A stretch of 64,000 bases of DNA. Origin: Xiphydria camelus. Its lineage: Eukaryota; Arthropoda; Insecta; Hymenoptera; Xiphydriidae. A program made the translations under genes and the position numbers. A model generated the notes under the pieces. That model saw nothing but the letters and a program-made list of their open reading frames with translations. It searched no databases and was not told the DNA's origin. The stretch covers positions 28,682,750 through 28,746,749 of the forward strand of contig OY783193.1 in the NCBI GenBank assembly GCA_963678675.1, given 5' to 3'. How positions within the stretch are numbered: position 1 is the first letter of the stretch; every line of letters begins with the position of its first letter. Of this stretch, positions 21,087 to 33,599 are shown in pieces.

Positions 21087-22310
21087 CCCCGATAGCAAAG
21101 TGGCACCACAGTGACTGCACCCTGCTTTCACGCGGTGCATTCGAGTGCATGCACTGGGGTGTCCATCTGTCTGTGCACCGTGAAGCCACACTGCAGTCAC
21201 GCAGTGTAAGTACGATGGTAAAAGTAGAATTTTGCAAAAAGGGGGCGATAAAGTAGGATTTCCCGCCTGCCTTATCCGCCTACTAGAGAGAGAGAGAGAG
21301 AGTGTCGGTTTTTTTTTCTCAAACCCGACCCGGCCAGGACTCGAACCTGCGATCTTTAGAAGACTGGGAACGCTTCTCGCATTCTACCAATTGCGCCATC
21401 GACTCTTTGTGGTGGAAGTCGACTAAGTTATACATATAATATCGATACCTGAAAGCAACAGTACTGTGACTAGTGAGATAAAGCCGAAAGCCGATTTCGA
21501 GCTATGTCAAACGTAAACTAAATTTTAAATATTTTTGTCGAGATATCTCAGTGTTGCATTGTGTAAAGGCCGGTTTATATATATATATCTCATTAAATTT
21601 TTAAAAATAATTTGATACTTTCTTTTTCAAAACAGTAGCGATTATGATAATTAATTATTCATTATTTATGAAATAATTCAGTACAATTTGCACTGTTTGA
21701 AACATTATTATAATATCAATTTTGTTATTTTCTAATTTAAAAATTCTTCTATAGGGGTGTGAAATCAATTAATTGTAAATTTACAACCGCACACATCCGC
21801 AGATCAAAATTTGTAACTAGTTACAAATTGCTTTCTGGGAACAAACCTATTATTATATCAATTTTGTTATTTTCTAATTTAACACATTCGCTGCCACTTT
21901 TAGATTGATTGCATCGCGCTCAGTGCCGGTAACAGACTGAATAATTATATGTAATGTGCACGTCAATGTGTCTCCGATCGGAGCCGGCGGCACAGGCGCG
22001 AAGTGTCGACTGGCTCCGATCGGAGCCGCCGGCAGCAAACGACGTGTTAAAAATTTTGTGAAGACAATGAAGTTACCGACATTCATGGTCGGTAAATTTA
22101 CGAAGTGTGCACGTCAAAAAGGCACCTTGACTGCACTGAGTGTAACTACTGTGTCTTTACGCTGTGAACCACTCAGTGTGTTCACTGTGTAGCCACGGTG
22201 CTTTTAGTTTGTGTACGCCACGCGATCACGCCACGGTGAGACCATAGTGGTGCCACTACGTGGCAGCACTGCGTGCGGCTACCGTGTAAATCCACGCTTT
22301 GCTGTCGGGG
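21087..22310. mobile_element. A-family DNA element inserted in element B
   Basis: 1224 bases, ends CCCCGATAGCAAAG and CTTTGCTGTCGGGG, flanked by AT (21085-21086 and 22311-22312). It shares terminal sequence, CACNGTGAC-like subterminal words and a tRNA-like module with A'. The right arm of B gives the empty form of this site. No ORF of interest. Confidence 0.8.
21325..21406 (-). ncRNA. tRNA-like module with intact A and B boxes in A
   Basis: The minus strand has TGGCGCAATTGGTAG (21398-21384), a possible anticodon stem around CTTCTAA (Arg-TCT-like), and GGTTCGAGTCC (21347-21337). T-arm pairing is good (GCAGG with CCTGG, one mismatch), but the acceptor stem pairs poorly. More likely a tRNA-derived SINE head or pseudogene than a working tRNA. 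Confidence 0.5.
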
Positions 22311-22674
22311 ATGCCAAATTAAACAAGCAGATATACCGACATTGCCGAAACTTTACCGACGGTCAAGAATTTTATAGTTAGAGTTGGCTTGAGAAGAGTG
22401 CGCTGTGTGTGCTGCGTGAGAGCGAAAAGTGTCAAACGTCTGATTTCCCGATAGCTGTCAATTCGAAAAATCGAAGTATTGAATAATAGACGAAACACTT
22501 CGATCTCTTGAATTAACAGCTATCGGGAAATCAGACGTTTGACACTTTTCGCTCTCACGCAGCACACACAGCGCACTCTTCTCAAGCCAACTCTAACTAT
22601 AAAATTCTTGACCGTCGGTAAAGTTTTGGCAATGTCGGTATATCTGCTTGTTTAATTCGGGATGATACATACGG

Positions 22675-25600
22675 TATCACGTATCGGCGCGAGTGGCTGA
22701 CTAATTATCGACAGACGCTAGATGGCGGAACAATATCTTTGGGTGACAAAAAAGAGTGCAAAGTCGTCGGCGAGGGGACACTCTTAATTGACAAATACGT
22801 CGATGGTGCATGTGTTAAATCGCAAATAGAAAAAGTGATTTACGTTCCAGAAATGAAAAAGGATCTCCTGTCGGTCGGAGTGTGCACGTCGCGGGGTTAC
22901 GATGTGAAATTCTCGGACAGAATGGTGAAAATCTGTAACGGTGATAGAGTGCTGGCCTTCGGTGTCAAACAGGAGAACGAGACTTATCGGATGCTTTTTC
23001 GAAAAAGGAGCGAGAACGTTGGCAGAGGAGCTAACGTAGCAGAAGCAGACATTCGCGTGTGGCACGAGCGCCTCGGACACGTAAATGATCGAAAGTTGCG
23101 TGAGATAGTGAAGAAGGGCATCGTGGACGGAGTGAAGCTGTCAGGCAAGGGCGACGTGTTTTGCGAAGCGTGCAAAATCGGCAAATTTCACAGACTCGCG
23201 TTCAAGAAGGAGCGTGACAGGGCAGCAACCGAGCCGGGCGAAGTAATACATACTGACGTGTGTGGGCCAATGCCGGTCGAATCTCCGAAGGGTTCACGGT
23301 ATCTTCTAACCTTCAAAGACGACGCTACGAGTTTTCGGTACATTTATTTTCTGCGACACAAAAGTGATGTATATGAAAAATTTAAGGTGTTCGACAAGCT
23401 GTTGGGAAACAAATTCGGACGAGCGATGAGAGTGCTACGTTCAGATAATGGAAGGGAGTTTTGCAACAAAGAGATGGACAGGTATCTCGAATTGCGCGGA
23501 ATTCAGCGAGAAACCACAGCGCCATATACGCCGGAGCAGAACGGCAAAGCAGAGCGCGACAACAGGACGATAATCGAAGCAGCGAGAACGATGATTGGTG
23601 CAAAAGGGCTCCCAGAAAATTTGTGGGCCGAAGCAGCAAGCATAGCTGTGTACCTAATAAATCATTCGGGTTCATCGAGTGCGCGGGGTGGCGAGACGCC
23701 ATACGAATTGTGGGTCGGACAGAAACCGAATTTAAAGCATCTTCGAATATTTGGATCCGAAGCATATATGCACGTGCCGAAGCAATTTACGAAGAAATTA
23801 GATGCACGAGTAAAACGAATGTGGCTCGTTGGCTACGAGGGAGAATCGTCAAATTATCGGCTCTGGGATCCGACGTCGAAGAAGGTCGTAGTGTCACGGG
23901 ATGTGGTGTTTCACGAGAACGTTGGGCAAGCGGCATTGCCAACAAACAACGAAGAAAATGATGAAATTCGATTGCCAACGGATGAAAATCAGGAACGTCA
24001 TTGTGCCAATGAAGAACCGGGAGATGAAGAAGACGAGTCAGACAACGATGGGTTTCCACCAGCGGCCGAGGAGGCAGCTGAAACAGAGTCGCAGCCGCCA
24101 GTGGAAAATCAGCGGCAGCTCAGAGAACGTGCGAATCTGAGGAGGCCCTTGTGGTACGAGTCGAATGTGGCAGAATATGTGATTCCATCGTCGTATGGCG
24201 AAGCAATAAACAGCACAGAGCCATCTCAATGGAAAAGGGGAATCGATGATGAGCTAAAAGCGCATCAAGAGAACGAGACATGGACACTGGTGAAACGGAA
24301 ACCAGGTATGCAACTCATTGATTCCAGGTGGGTTTTTCGACTGCTGCGAGACGCTGAAGGAAACGTGTATCGTTTCAAGGCACGATTGTGTGCTCGAGGA
24401 TTTATGCAGCAATATGGAGTGGATTTCGAGGAGACGTTCGCACCAGTCGTGCGGTACGACTCGTTACGGGTTTTGCTAGCGATTGTTGCATCAGAGGATT
24501 TCGAGCTGGCGCAGTTTGACGTGCAGACGGCGTTTCTACACGGACACTTGGAGGAAGAAATCTTCATGAAGGTTCCTGGAGGTCTCAGCGTCAAAGAAGC
24601 AGGAAAAGATGAAGTGAAAAGTGTCGTGTGTCGACTAAAGAAAGCTCTGTATGGACTTAAGCAAGCTCCGAGGTGCTGGAACCAAAGGTTTAGTAATTTA
24701 TTACAGGAACTTCAGCTCAAAGCGACTGAAGCAGATAAATGTATTTTCGTAGGTTGTGTCGAAGGCGAAACAGTCTATCTTGCGCTGTATGTAGATGACG
24801 GTTTGATTGTAGCGAAGTCGCGAGCGACAGTTGAACGAGTGTTGTCGTACTTGAGCGAGGCGTTTAAAATCACGATCGGCGATGCGAGTATTTTTGTTGG
24901 TATGCAAATTGAGCGAGTGAGAGAGAAAAGGGTGATTTTTATTCACCAGAATACGTATGTGAGACGAATGTTGGAGAGATTTGCGATGATCAATGTAAAA
25001 CCAGTCGTAGTGCCCGCGGATCCACACGTGGTGCTTCATCCTGTAGCTGAAGGAGAACTAGAGACGGAAAAAGTTCCGTATAGAGAGGCTGTAGGGTCTT
25101 TAATGTTCTTGGCGATAGTTACAAGACCGAACATTGCATATTCGGTAAACACGGTTAGCAAATATCTCAACAATCACAACAGCGATCACTGGCGTGCGGT
25201 AAAGCGAATTTTTGCATATCTGATAAAAACGAGTGATTACGGAATCGAGTATAGCGGCGGTGGAAGCGAGCCAGAGCTGACGGGATACTCAGATGCAGAT
25301 TATGCAGGTGACATCGAGACGAGGCGATCTACAACAGGGTATCTGTTTGAAATAGCAAAAGGTCCGGTGACCTGGTCTAGTCAAAGACAAAAATTAGTAA
25401 CTCTCAGCACGACTGAATCAGAGTATGTAGCAGCGTCGGCAGCGGCGAGAGAAGCGGTCTGGCTAAGAAAGTTGTTAAGAGATATCGGATATCTAAAAAT
25501 AAAAACGACTGTGATACAAGTAGATAATCAAAGTGCGATTAAGTTGGTCAGGAATTCGGAGCTCCACAAGCGCACTAAACATATAGACATCCGATATCAC

Positions 25601-25771
25601 TATATTCGTGAAAAGGTTGAAGCAGGCGAAATTGAAGTCAAGTATGTCCCAACTGAGTTACAGAAGGCAGATATTTTTACAAAGGCATTGCCGAAAGAAC
25701 GTTTCAGTATGCTGTGTGCAAGTATGAATGTAGTGCAGTGTGAACGCGCTTATACGGTGGAAGTGTTATAG
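22675..25771 (+). pseudogene. copia Pol: integrase, reverse transcriptase, RNase H
   Basis: Open from the end of element B to TAG 25769-25771, eight bases into the 3' LTR. Counting from 22739: HHCC zinc site H109, H114, C142, C145; integrase D173, D236 and E272 (D236 to E272 is the D-35-E spacing); RVT_2 with YVDDG at about 684; RNase H with GYSDADYAGD near 850 and TESEYVA near 893. All catalytic residues I can check are present. It is a pseudogene only because insertions separate it from the gag start. The apparent start at 22739 is TTG, not a real initiator. Pol copies the element RNA to cDNA and inserts it. Confidence 0.93.
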
Positions 25772-26032
25772 CATTTGTAAAGCGCGCGTTAGAACTGCTA
25801 ATAAGTACCGCAGCGATCTGTTGAGCGCAACAGTCGAGCCACGTAGTAACAGCCACTGCGGTTGTAGTACAGCGTATGTGGCGCTCTAGTCTTCGTCAAG
25901 CGTTCTTCTAGAAAGGTAGCAAGCAACGCCGGTGAAATAAAGTTGTTCTACAGTTAAGCGCTTAAAGTTGTTTAATCATTAAACAAAGCCATCCGCCCGA
26001 TCCAGAAATCGTTACCTAGTAGGGTTATAACA
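25764..26032 (+). repeat. copia 3' LTR
   Basis: 269 bases, TGTTATA to TATAACA, preceded by a short purine-rich tract (GGTGGAAG, 25756-25763) and followed by CTTAC. It contains the undisturbed CGCTTAAAG target of the Kolobok-like insertion. Confidence 0.93.
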
Positions 26033-26037
26033 CTTAC

Positions 26038-27318
26038 CAATACTATATTGCTTCAAGATGTTGCAATAGTTGAGAGCAAAGAAGTCAAACCTCATTGCTC
26101 CAGCGCTTTACAATAAAATATTGTTTCAACACGTTGCAATACCTCATTGCTCCAATGCTCAACTATCATGCATTGCTTCGATATCTTAAAACAATATATT
26201 GTTCCAATACTAAACTATAGTTTGTTGCTTTTACATTTAGCAATGTTATAAATTTTAGTATGTATAGCAATAAATGCCGCTGATTGAGGAGGAGCAATAT
26301 TTTATTGCTCGTCTAGCAATATTATTGCTAATTTTGTTTTCCGTGTATGTACAATTTTTCTTAAATATGTTGCTACAATAAATATTGCAATTAATTTGGC
26401 TCATATTATAATGTAGATTTAACAATTTTTTGAAAAACAATTATTTTTCTAAACTCATGCAGCAAAATGAATGTAAACTTTAAATCAATTAATTATTATG
26501 ATTTGTATGAACGTCGTGACGATCATACAATTCTATCTGGGAATTTCGTGACAATCATATAAGTCTATCGGGGCACTCGAAATGACCTTGTCACATATAT
26601 TCGCGCGCGTCAAAGAGCAACGACCTTACGTATTTTTGTCTCATACGTTCTCCCGCTTGTGCCATCGAAGAAACCGCGACGAAGCAGGAGAATGGAGGAG
26701 GAACGAGAAAAGTGAAGTTTCAGCGGGGAGACACTGAATTACCCCCCCCCCCCTCCCGGCATTATATACATTCCTGCAAGCCGCTCGCTAATCGCGCGAT
26801 GCTCAACCGCATTAGCGACTCGTCGTGAGCCGTTTCGAGGAAATAGATGTAAATTGCGAGAAATTCGCGTAGTACGTATAGCGCGCGCAGTTGCGGTCCC
26901 GCTCTGACGGTCGCGGAAGAAGGGCGGCGACGTGGGACTGAGCGAAATCTTCGTCTCGTGCATCTCGGAGCACGCTATGCGCCGAATGACGTTTGCGCTG
27001 CTACGTTTCTCCCCGTTCCTCGCGGCGATCCACTTGGTCGCGTAATGCCAGCGAGCGATACCGTTGTCGCTATAAACGGTTACTTGTAGACAGACGGTGT
27101 ACGCAAGTAATCGAGAGAGCAGGTGTAGAAACTCATTTGGGGCTATAGTGAGACCCTGTTTAAAGTTAGTCGTATCTTATACTTATGTATAACTATAGAC
27201 CCCGATTGGGAGTCATAACATATCATACGATTCTAAACTTAATCACCTGAATGATGATTTAAAATTTAAGTCGTCATTTTCTCAATATCTATGGACTTTT
27301 GGTCCACATTCGTATACT
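26038..27318. other. flank of copia, no gene
   Basis: 26038-26330 is rich in AATATTG/TTGCAAT words like the sequence left of copia. 26330-26515 matches 13260-13450. From 26580 the sequence is more CpG-rich, with a C10 run near 26743. No domain-bearing ORF. Confidence 0.4.
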
Positions 27319-28960
27319 TTTTGAAGTGAAACTTCTTTGCGGAGGGTACTGAATGCGCGCCCGAGGAGACGAAAATCGTTACGAAACCCACACACTCCAC
27401 CGCTCTCGACCGTGTCTCACTCATACAGCGCTCTCGACCCTGTCCCAATACACCGCTGTCGACTCTGCAAGCGTGCCACGTGTTGGATCGCCTTGCCTAG
27501 TGAAGCTGTTGCCGTTCGTTTATCTACATATTCCGAGGCAAAAATGTCTTAAGGCTGCCTTACGCAGCAGTCTCGCGAGCCAGCCTCGCAAAATATGTGT
27601 TCCGTCGCAAAGGGGACTTGTACGTCATTTCTTACCGCTCACTATTATCGCAACCTAAGTAACGCACTAATCTAGATCTAATCTGTACATCGGTCGCAAC
27701 AGCGAGGCGGGCGGTATGTTTTGGTGAATGGGGGTTGCGAATGCGTTCGCAGTCCCGCACCTTTCCCTCAAAACAAACTCGCAGTGTATCTAATTGTAAA
27801 CCACGGCTACATCACGGAATTACTGTATCTCTTTGAATCCAATATAATCACCAGTAATATTGTGAGTGCAGTGTTAAATCATTTCAACTAACCGATACGG
27901 TTTAAATCCACCACACCACATTTTCGGTCACTAGTCGTGTCACGCAGTAGTGCCTTCGGGATTTACGACCTCGAGGAGATCTACTCTTGATCGCATATGT
28001 TATAGTTATTAATTTGAAACTGAAGATTAAGCAAAAATCAATCGCGGTTTAGACTGTGCAGAGGGGGTCTGGTTTGTGTTGCTCGAGAGGGTTTCTTCGG
28101 GCAATGGAAGCTATTGTTCATATTACGAGACGACGCAGTGTCGCACCTCCACTAACAATAAGAGGACTGTGAGACTCACCATAAATCTAGCGTTTAGGAC
28201 CCTTTTTGAGCGTATCCTTGGGAGAAGCCAGACTAGAGGGCGCAGAGTTACTTATGAGTTGTTTGTATTTCGCGTTTGTCGCATTTTTAGTTTTCCGGAT
28301 TTTACCGTATCGAGTGGCCGGCCATACGGAGCTCGTGTAGTCTGCGATCGGAGTCGCGACTTTTCTCGAGTAACTACCGTGCATGTATATTCTTTCGCGC
28401 GCGTGCGCGTGTGTGTGTTAATTTATAATTATTATTGCAAAAAAGGCCACAGAACGGTCGAAATAGTACAGTGACAGGCAACGTGTTAAATAAACTTTCC
28501 ATTTCGTAAACGTCAATGAACACTGAACATTCTTTCGCGTGTGTGTTATATTAAAATTACTATGGTAAAAACAATGAAACAACGGGCAAAAGAGTTTCGT
28601 GAGAGGCAACGTGTAAAGAAAGCGATAATGAAGGTACTACCTAAAACTAGTACAGAACGAAATCGAGGATGGAGCGAAATAATTAAATTCACACAATCAC
28701 ACATTGATGGATCTGAGCATAGTTGAGAGTGAAAAATCAACAAAACGTGTGGCCGCCGCACGCGGAAGAAGTGAAACTTCGATGCCAGTTTCTCTGAATT
28801 TGATTCCGGTGGTATTAGTTTCAATTGGCTCTATACAAGTCGTTTACTATGCTTCTTCGTAGAGCCAATTGAAACTAATACCACCGGAATCAAATTCAGA
28901 GAAACTGGTATCGAAGTTTCACTTCTTCCGCGTGTGGCGGCCACACGTTTTATTTTTTTG
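27319..28960 (+). mobile_element. Z-family element, copy b
   Basis: It starts TTTTTGAAGTGAAACTTC, carries the small basic ORF (ATG 28562) and ends in a 205-bp hairpin at about 28745-28950. It supplies the empty sites for the S MITE at 48706 (near 27855) and the TA MITE at 49189 (near 28180). Confidence 0.65.
28562..28726 (+). CDS. Z-family small basic protein, copy b
   Basis: 54 codons from ATG 28562. The start KQRAKEFRERQRVKKA is shared with the copies at 49562 (plus) and 45594 (minus), as is the later ERxRxW...KxTQS motif. Such QRxREYRxR stretches occur at the N-termini of several insect transposon proteins, but I cannot name the family. It follows a GT-rich microsatellite. Probably an N-terminal exon or remnant. 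Confidence 0.35.
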   Translation: MVKTMKQRAKEFRERQRVKKAIMKVLPKTSTERNRGWSEIIKFTQSHIDGSEHS

Positions 28961-29934
28961 AAGATTACGCTTTTATCTACAATAAAGTCTTATATCGACG
29001 TAGGACAAAAGATGACGAATAGCGAGATATTAGCGATTCGAGTTTCCAGCTTAGTGATAAAGTTTGAAATCGAATGGTAGGACCCTGGTAAGGATCGTCA
29101 CGCTTTACTCGCTTGAAACCTCATCTCTAGAAAGCCACTGCCGGGATATGCCATAGAGTCTGCCGATTTTTGAAACGCGTGCTCTTTTGTTACATTGTTT
29201 ATTTAATTACTTTCAAATACCTTTGGAAATAAACATCAGACCACACTTTCATTTACGTAGTCTTATATCTCATAATTTAATGCACAATTTGAAAGAAAAA
29301 AAGTTTAAAATTATTTCAGAAGATACGAAGTTATAGCTGCAATATGATAACAAATTATGGCATTCTCTGCCTGTGTATTAACGTTATGATTTAGGTTCTG
29401 TGTGTCACAGAGTTAAAGGATGGGCTCGACTATGACTTACATCGAAATTTCGTAACTTTGTTTTTCCATGCAGACATTTTCTCAGAGTTCAAAGGGAGCC
29501 CATATTAATTTCCTTATTTATCGTTGAGCTGCAATTTGGAATCCTCGCGTATAGCTTCCTTTAAAGTCCGAGTATAAGTTTTATTAATCCTACCCTTCTC
29601 TAGAAACTAGTATTAACTAGTAAAAGGCACTGAAGTTTCCTGCTGTAGGGTAAAAGTGAAATAGACGCTCCAGTTTGAACGTGATTATTTCGAAACGCAA
29701 CAGAGATATTCGAAAAATGTAGAACAGCTTTTTTTATAGTAAAAATATAGATAAATATTTTTATTTAAACTTTTTTTTCGATATCTGCAATCAATTTCGA
29801 GATAATCGATTTGAAACTTGCCCCTCAATCGAGGCATTTATCCCACTTTTAATCTATCCACAAAATGCCCCGACCTCGTTCGCGATAAAATCCTTATCGC
29901 GAAAGCCTGGGAAACGCCCAATTAAAAAAGAAGT
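28961..29934. other. stretch without recognised features
   Basis: AT-rich sequence between two Z hairpins, with no long ORF, no repeats shared with the rest of the window and no clear promoter. It may be older host sequence. Confidence 0.4.
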
Positions 29935-30180
29935 GAAACTTCGATACCAGTTTTTCTGAATTTGATTCCGATGGTATTAGTTTCAATTGGCTCTACGAAG
30001 AAACATTGTAAAAGACTTATATAGAGCTAATTGAAACTAATACCACCGAAATCAAATTCAGAGAAACTGGTATTGAAGTTTCACTTCTTCCGCGCGTGGT
30101 GGCCACACGTTTTGTGTTTTTTTTTTGTTGAATTCAATATGAATTTTTTTATGAGCATAAAATGTAGTGTAAGGAATATT
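29935..30180 (-). mobile_element. Z-family hairpin fragment, cut by an R element
   Basis: The hairpin at 29935-30115 and the following 65 bases match Z copy a through AGTGTAAGGAATAT. Then R copy 2 begins at 30181, whereas copy a continues CATATTCACTGG. Confidence 0.6.
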
Positions 30181-31130
30181 AAGAGACACGGCAGTGTCTC
30201 GCGGCATGTTCGTTCAAGTAGTTTCGCACTCAGACACGACAGCGCTGATGTCGCGAGCGCACCCGTGTCTCTTTACACCACAAATGTCTGCCCCCTGCAC
30301 CCCTCAATTTTTACATCGAATTTTCTCAATAAATATACGGTAATAACCAAAACTATGCTTAGTTACGCCATATAAATTGACTATTCTCTATTGATAGAGA
30401 CCAGAATAAATGTTATAAGTTACATATTAACAGAGACTTTTCCTTAGCAACGCAAAGCCACGCCCCTTGCGCCTAAAAGTCGAGAATCCGATTTCTCGAG
30501 CGATATATATATGTCAAAATCTCACAAAAATTCCACCTTCCTTCGGCGATAGTCGGCCATGATCGGAAATATGTACACAGATACGGCCACATGCATACGC
30601 CATCAAATGTATGTGAGAGTGTGTGAGAGAATATATTCCTTAAATGTTTGGGTATTTTCAAAGTTAATAAAATATTTCCATTCGCGAAACGATTAACCTC
30701 GCGTTTATTTCGATCCTCGGACGCGCTTGTTAATAAAATGTAAAAATTCAGTGTAATCGGAGTTATGAATCTCAATAGTGGTGAATGTGACAGACGCTCC
30801 GTATAGTTTAATAATCGTTTGTTTTTTTTTCGATAATCGAGATAGTGAACGGATGCAGTGCTGTGTTTCTCTGGTTGCCTGTGCATAAAGAGCAGGAAAG
30901 GAGACGGCAGTATCTCAGAAGAATTACCATCAGATAAGTTTAATTGCCATCTGATAGCTTTAACCTCACTTTCGATGGAAGGACAATTATTTTTGTGATA
31001 ATTCTATTTTTTGTTTCAGCGTCATGCGAGCACGAGATGAATTGATGGCTTTTCTTCTCTGTCATAATCAAAGCCGTGGGAGAAAAATAGGAGATACAAT
31101 GGAATTGGATCACAACAATCAAGTAATTAC
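30181..31130 (+). mobile_element. R-family element, copy 2 (leader part)
   Basis: Begins AAGAGACACGGCAG and follows copy 1 for about 850 bases, including AATAAATATACGG and GCGATATATATATGTC. It then runs into the palindromic cluster. No ORF of note. Confidence 0.6.
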
Positions 31131-31402
31131 TTTATCATTATTTTTTCTCTATCGATATATTTCCTCTTTCGTACTATTACAAGTTCCAATTTACACACCG
31201 ACCTCTCAAACCTGAAGTGTAGGTACATGTGCCTCACTTCTATTTCATCTGTTCTTCGTCTCCGTTGTAACGACAGTCAATGAGGAATCACTGATACCGA
31301 TTAGGGTTCGAGGGTTATTCCTTATTATTTCTAGCACAGCATCGATATTTTACTGCACCTATTTTCTTCTGGGACTTCCTAAAATAATTATAAAAACCCC
31401 TT

Positions 31403-32215
31403 ATGATTGTTATTTACAATTTGTTACAGACTGTATGCGAACCCGAGGGGGTTTCTTTCGAACGAAGGATCATCCACTTGTTGTTCCAAGAACCAGTTGC
31501 AATAGTTCATTTGGCGAGCTGGATCTGCTGTCTCGAGTGCATGGACGTGTGCGACTTGAAATGGATATTTTGTAATTTTCATCGTTACATCAGAGGCGAA
31601 GAAGAGATGAAATACATGTACATTTCACGTTTGATAGGTTGGTATATAAATTGGAACTTCTGATAGTATAATACGAAAGAGGAAATATATCGATAAAGGA
31701 AAAATAATAATAAAGTAGTTACTACATTATTGTAATTTAATTCCATTGTATCCCTTACTTTTCTGCCACGACTTTGATCGTTGATAGTGAAGAAAAATCA
31801 AATTTATTGGTTGATCCATCTACTATAACAATCAAAGTTGTGGCAGAAAAATAAAGGATATAATAGAATTGGATTACAATAATGTAGTAATTACTTTATT
31901 ATTATTTTTTCTTTATCGATATATTTCCTCTTTTGTATTATACTATCAGAGAAGTTCCAATTTATACACCAACCTATCAAACGTGAAGTGTACATGTACC
32001 TCACTTCTATTTCATCTCTTCTTCTCCTCTAATGTAACAATGGAAATTACAAAATATCCATTTAAAGTGGCAAACGTCCATGCACTCGAGACAGCAGATC
32101 CAGCTCGCCGAATGAACTAATGCAACTGGTTCTTGAAGCAACAAGTGGATGATCCCTTGTTCGAAAGAAATCCCCTCGGGTTCGCATACGATCTGTAACA
32201 AATTGTAAATAACAT
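31403..32215. mobile_element. large palindrome P1 with mariner/IS630-like scraps
   Basis: Arms of about 395 bases fold on a centre near 31806. Both outer arms encode, in opposite directions, HVHALETADPARRMNYCNW and FLEQQVDDPSF, the linker before the second catalytic Asp in an IS630/mariner-type transposase. No complete gene. Confidence 0.6.
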
Positions 32216-32221
32216 AATCAT

Positions 32222-33050
32222 TTGCAGTTTCACTATTTAAAATATACCGAACTTACTCAACGTAGAAATTAAGAAACTATATTAATCAGAGTTAACCAAT
32301 TCTAATGACAGAATTATTAAAAATGATATATTTCATCTTTCGTATTATACCATCACACAAGTTCCAATTTATATACCGACCTGTCAAACCTGAAGTGTAC
32401 ATGTACCTCACTTCTATTTCATCTCTTCTTCGTCTCTAGTGTAACGATAGAAATTACAAAATATCATAACTTTTCTGTAACATTTGTGCAATATTTTACG
32501 ATATTCGTGAACACTACCGTATATGTTAGAAATATATATTTATCGATAAATTCGAGAATGTTGCGAAACATCATAGAAACCTTTCAGTCTCATTACGTCG
32601 AAAGATCTCCTCGATAAGGTACAGCTCGATAAGATTGTACTTGTCAGGGCTGAATTATGTAAGGTTTTTATAATTATTTTAGGAAGTCCCAGAAGAATAC
32701 AGGTGCAGCAAAATATCGATGCTGTCCTAGAAAGAATGAGGAATAACCCTCGAACCCTAATCGATATAAGTGATTCCTCATTGACGTTCGTTACACCAGA
32801 GTTGAAGAAGAGATGAAATAGAAGTGAGGTACATGTACACTTCACTTTTAACACAGGTCGGTATATAAATTTGAACTTGTGTGATAGTATAATACGAAAG
32901 ATGAAATATATCACTTAATAATTCTGTCATTATTATCTATAGAATTAGTTAACTCAGATTAATATAGTTTCTTAATTTCTATGTAGAGTAAGTTGGGTAT
33001 ATTTTAAATAGTGAAATACTGAATATAATTGTGTTATTTATAATTTGTTA
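32222..33050. mobile_element. palindrome P2 with transposase N-terminal remnant
   Basis: Arms 32228-32460 and 32800-33030 enclose a stretch in which 32683-32763 (plus) reads GSPRRIQVQQNIDAVLERM and NNPRTLI. This resembles the HTH linker of IS630/mariner transposases. Diverged copies of the same piece are at about 31310-31400 and 33300-33420, both inverted. Confidence 0.55.
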
Positions 33051-33599
33051 CAGAAATAAACGTACTGCTATTGAATTCCACCCAGAAGGACTCCAAATCA
33101 TGTGCGAACCCGAGGGGGTTTCTTTTGAACGAGGGATCGTCCACTTGTTGTTCCAAGAACCAGCTGCATTAGTTTATTCGGTGGGTTAGATCTGCTGCCT
33201 TGAGTGCGTGGACGTGCGTTCATCCTTCAATATCCTCCCTACCATGATCTGCTGATTCTAACCTCTGTTGCCACAGCCCGAATGCTCGTCGAAGGTTATT
33301 CCTTATTCTTTCTAGCACAGATCTATATAATGCTGCATCTGTATTCTTCTGGGACTTCCTAAAATAATTATAAAAACCCCATATAATTCAGCTCTGACAA
33401 GTACAATCTTATCGAGGAAATCTTTCGATGTAATGATTCCGAAATGTTTCTATGATATTTTGCAACATTCGCGAATTTATCAAGAAATATATATTTCTAA
33501 CATACGGTAGTATTCACGAATATTGCGAAATATCGCAGGAATGTTACAGAAAAGTTACTTGGAAAACCGTGCTTTGTGGGATGTAAATGATTATACCAG

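Larger units (their letters stand above)
21074..22674. mobile_element. B-family palindromic MITE (TA) in copia, itself interrupted
   Basis: Ends CCGTATGTATCAT and the complement are flanked by TA (21072-21073 and 22675-22676). Without the inner element A it is 375 bases and almost wholly palindromic: about 150-base arms around 22490. A is inserted 13 bases inside the left end. The termini resemble those of the 61362-61701 MITE (CCGTATGTCCCAC). Confidence 0.85.
15406..26037 (+). mobile_element. Ty1/copia LTR retrotransposon with nested insertions
   Basis: A full element bounded by CTTAC duplications (15406-15410 and 26033-26037). LTRs begin TGTTATA and end TATAACA. The two LTRs differ by about three substitutions and one single-base indel over 269 bases, so it is young. 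The 5' LTR holds a Kolobok-like insertion, and the gag-protease-pol frame is split by insertions at 19531-21014 and 21074-22674. Apart from these insertions the coding frame is open. Confidence 0.95.

Noticed and set aside
21325..21406. Functional tRNA-Arg gene
   Set aside because: A and B boxes are good, but the acceptor stem does not pair and the copy lies inside a transposon, so only a tRNA-like module is claimed.
22739..22741. Start codon of the 1010-residue copia frame
   Set aside because: The codon is TTG, and the frame is open upstream to the insertion boundary; pol is made as part of gag-pol.
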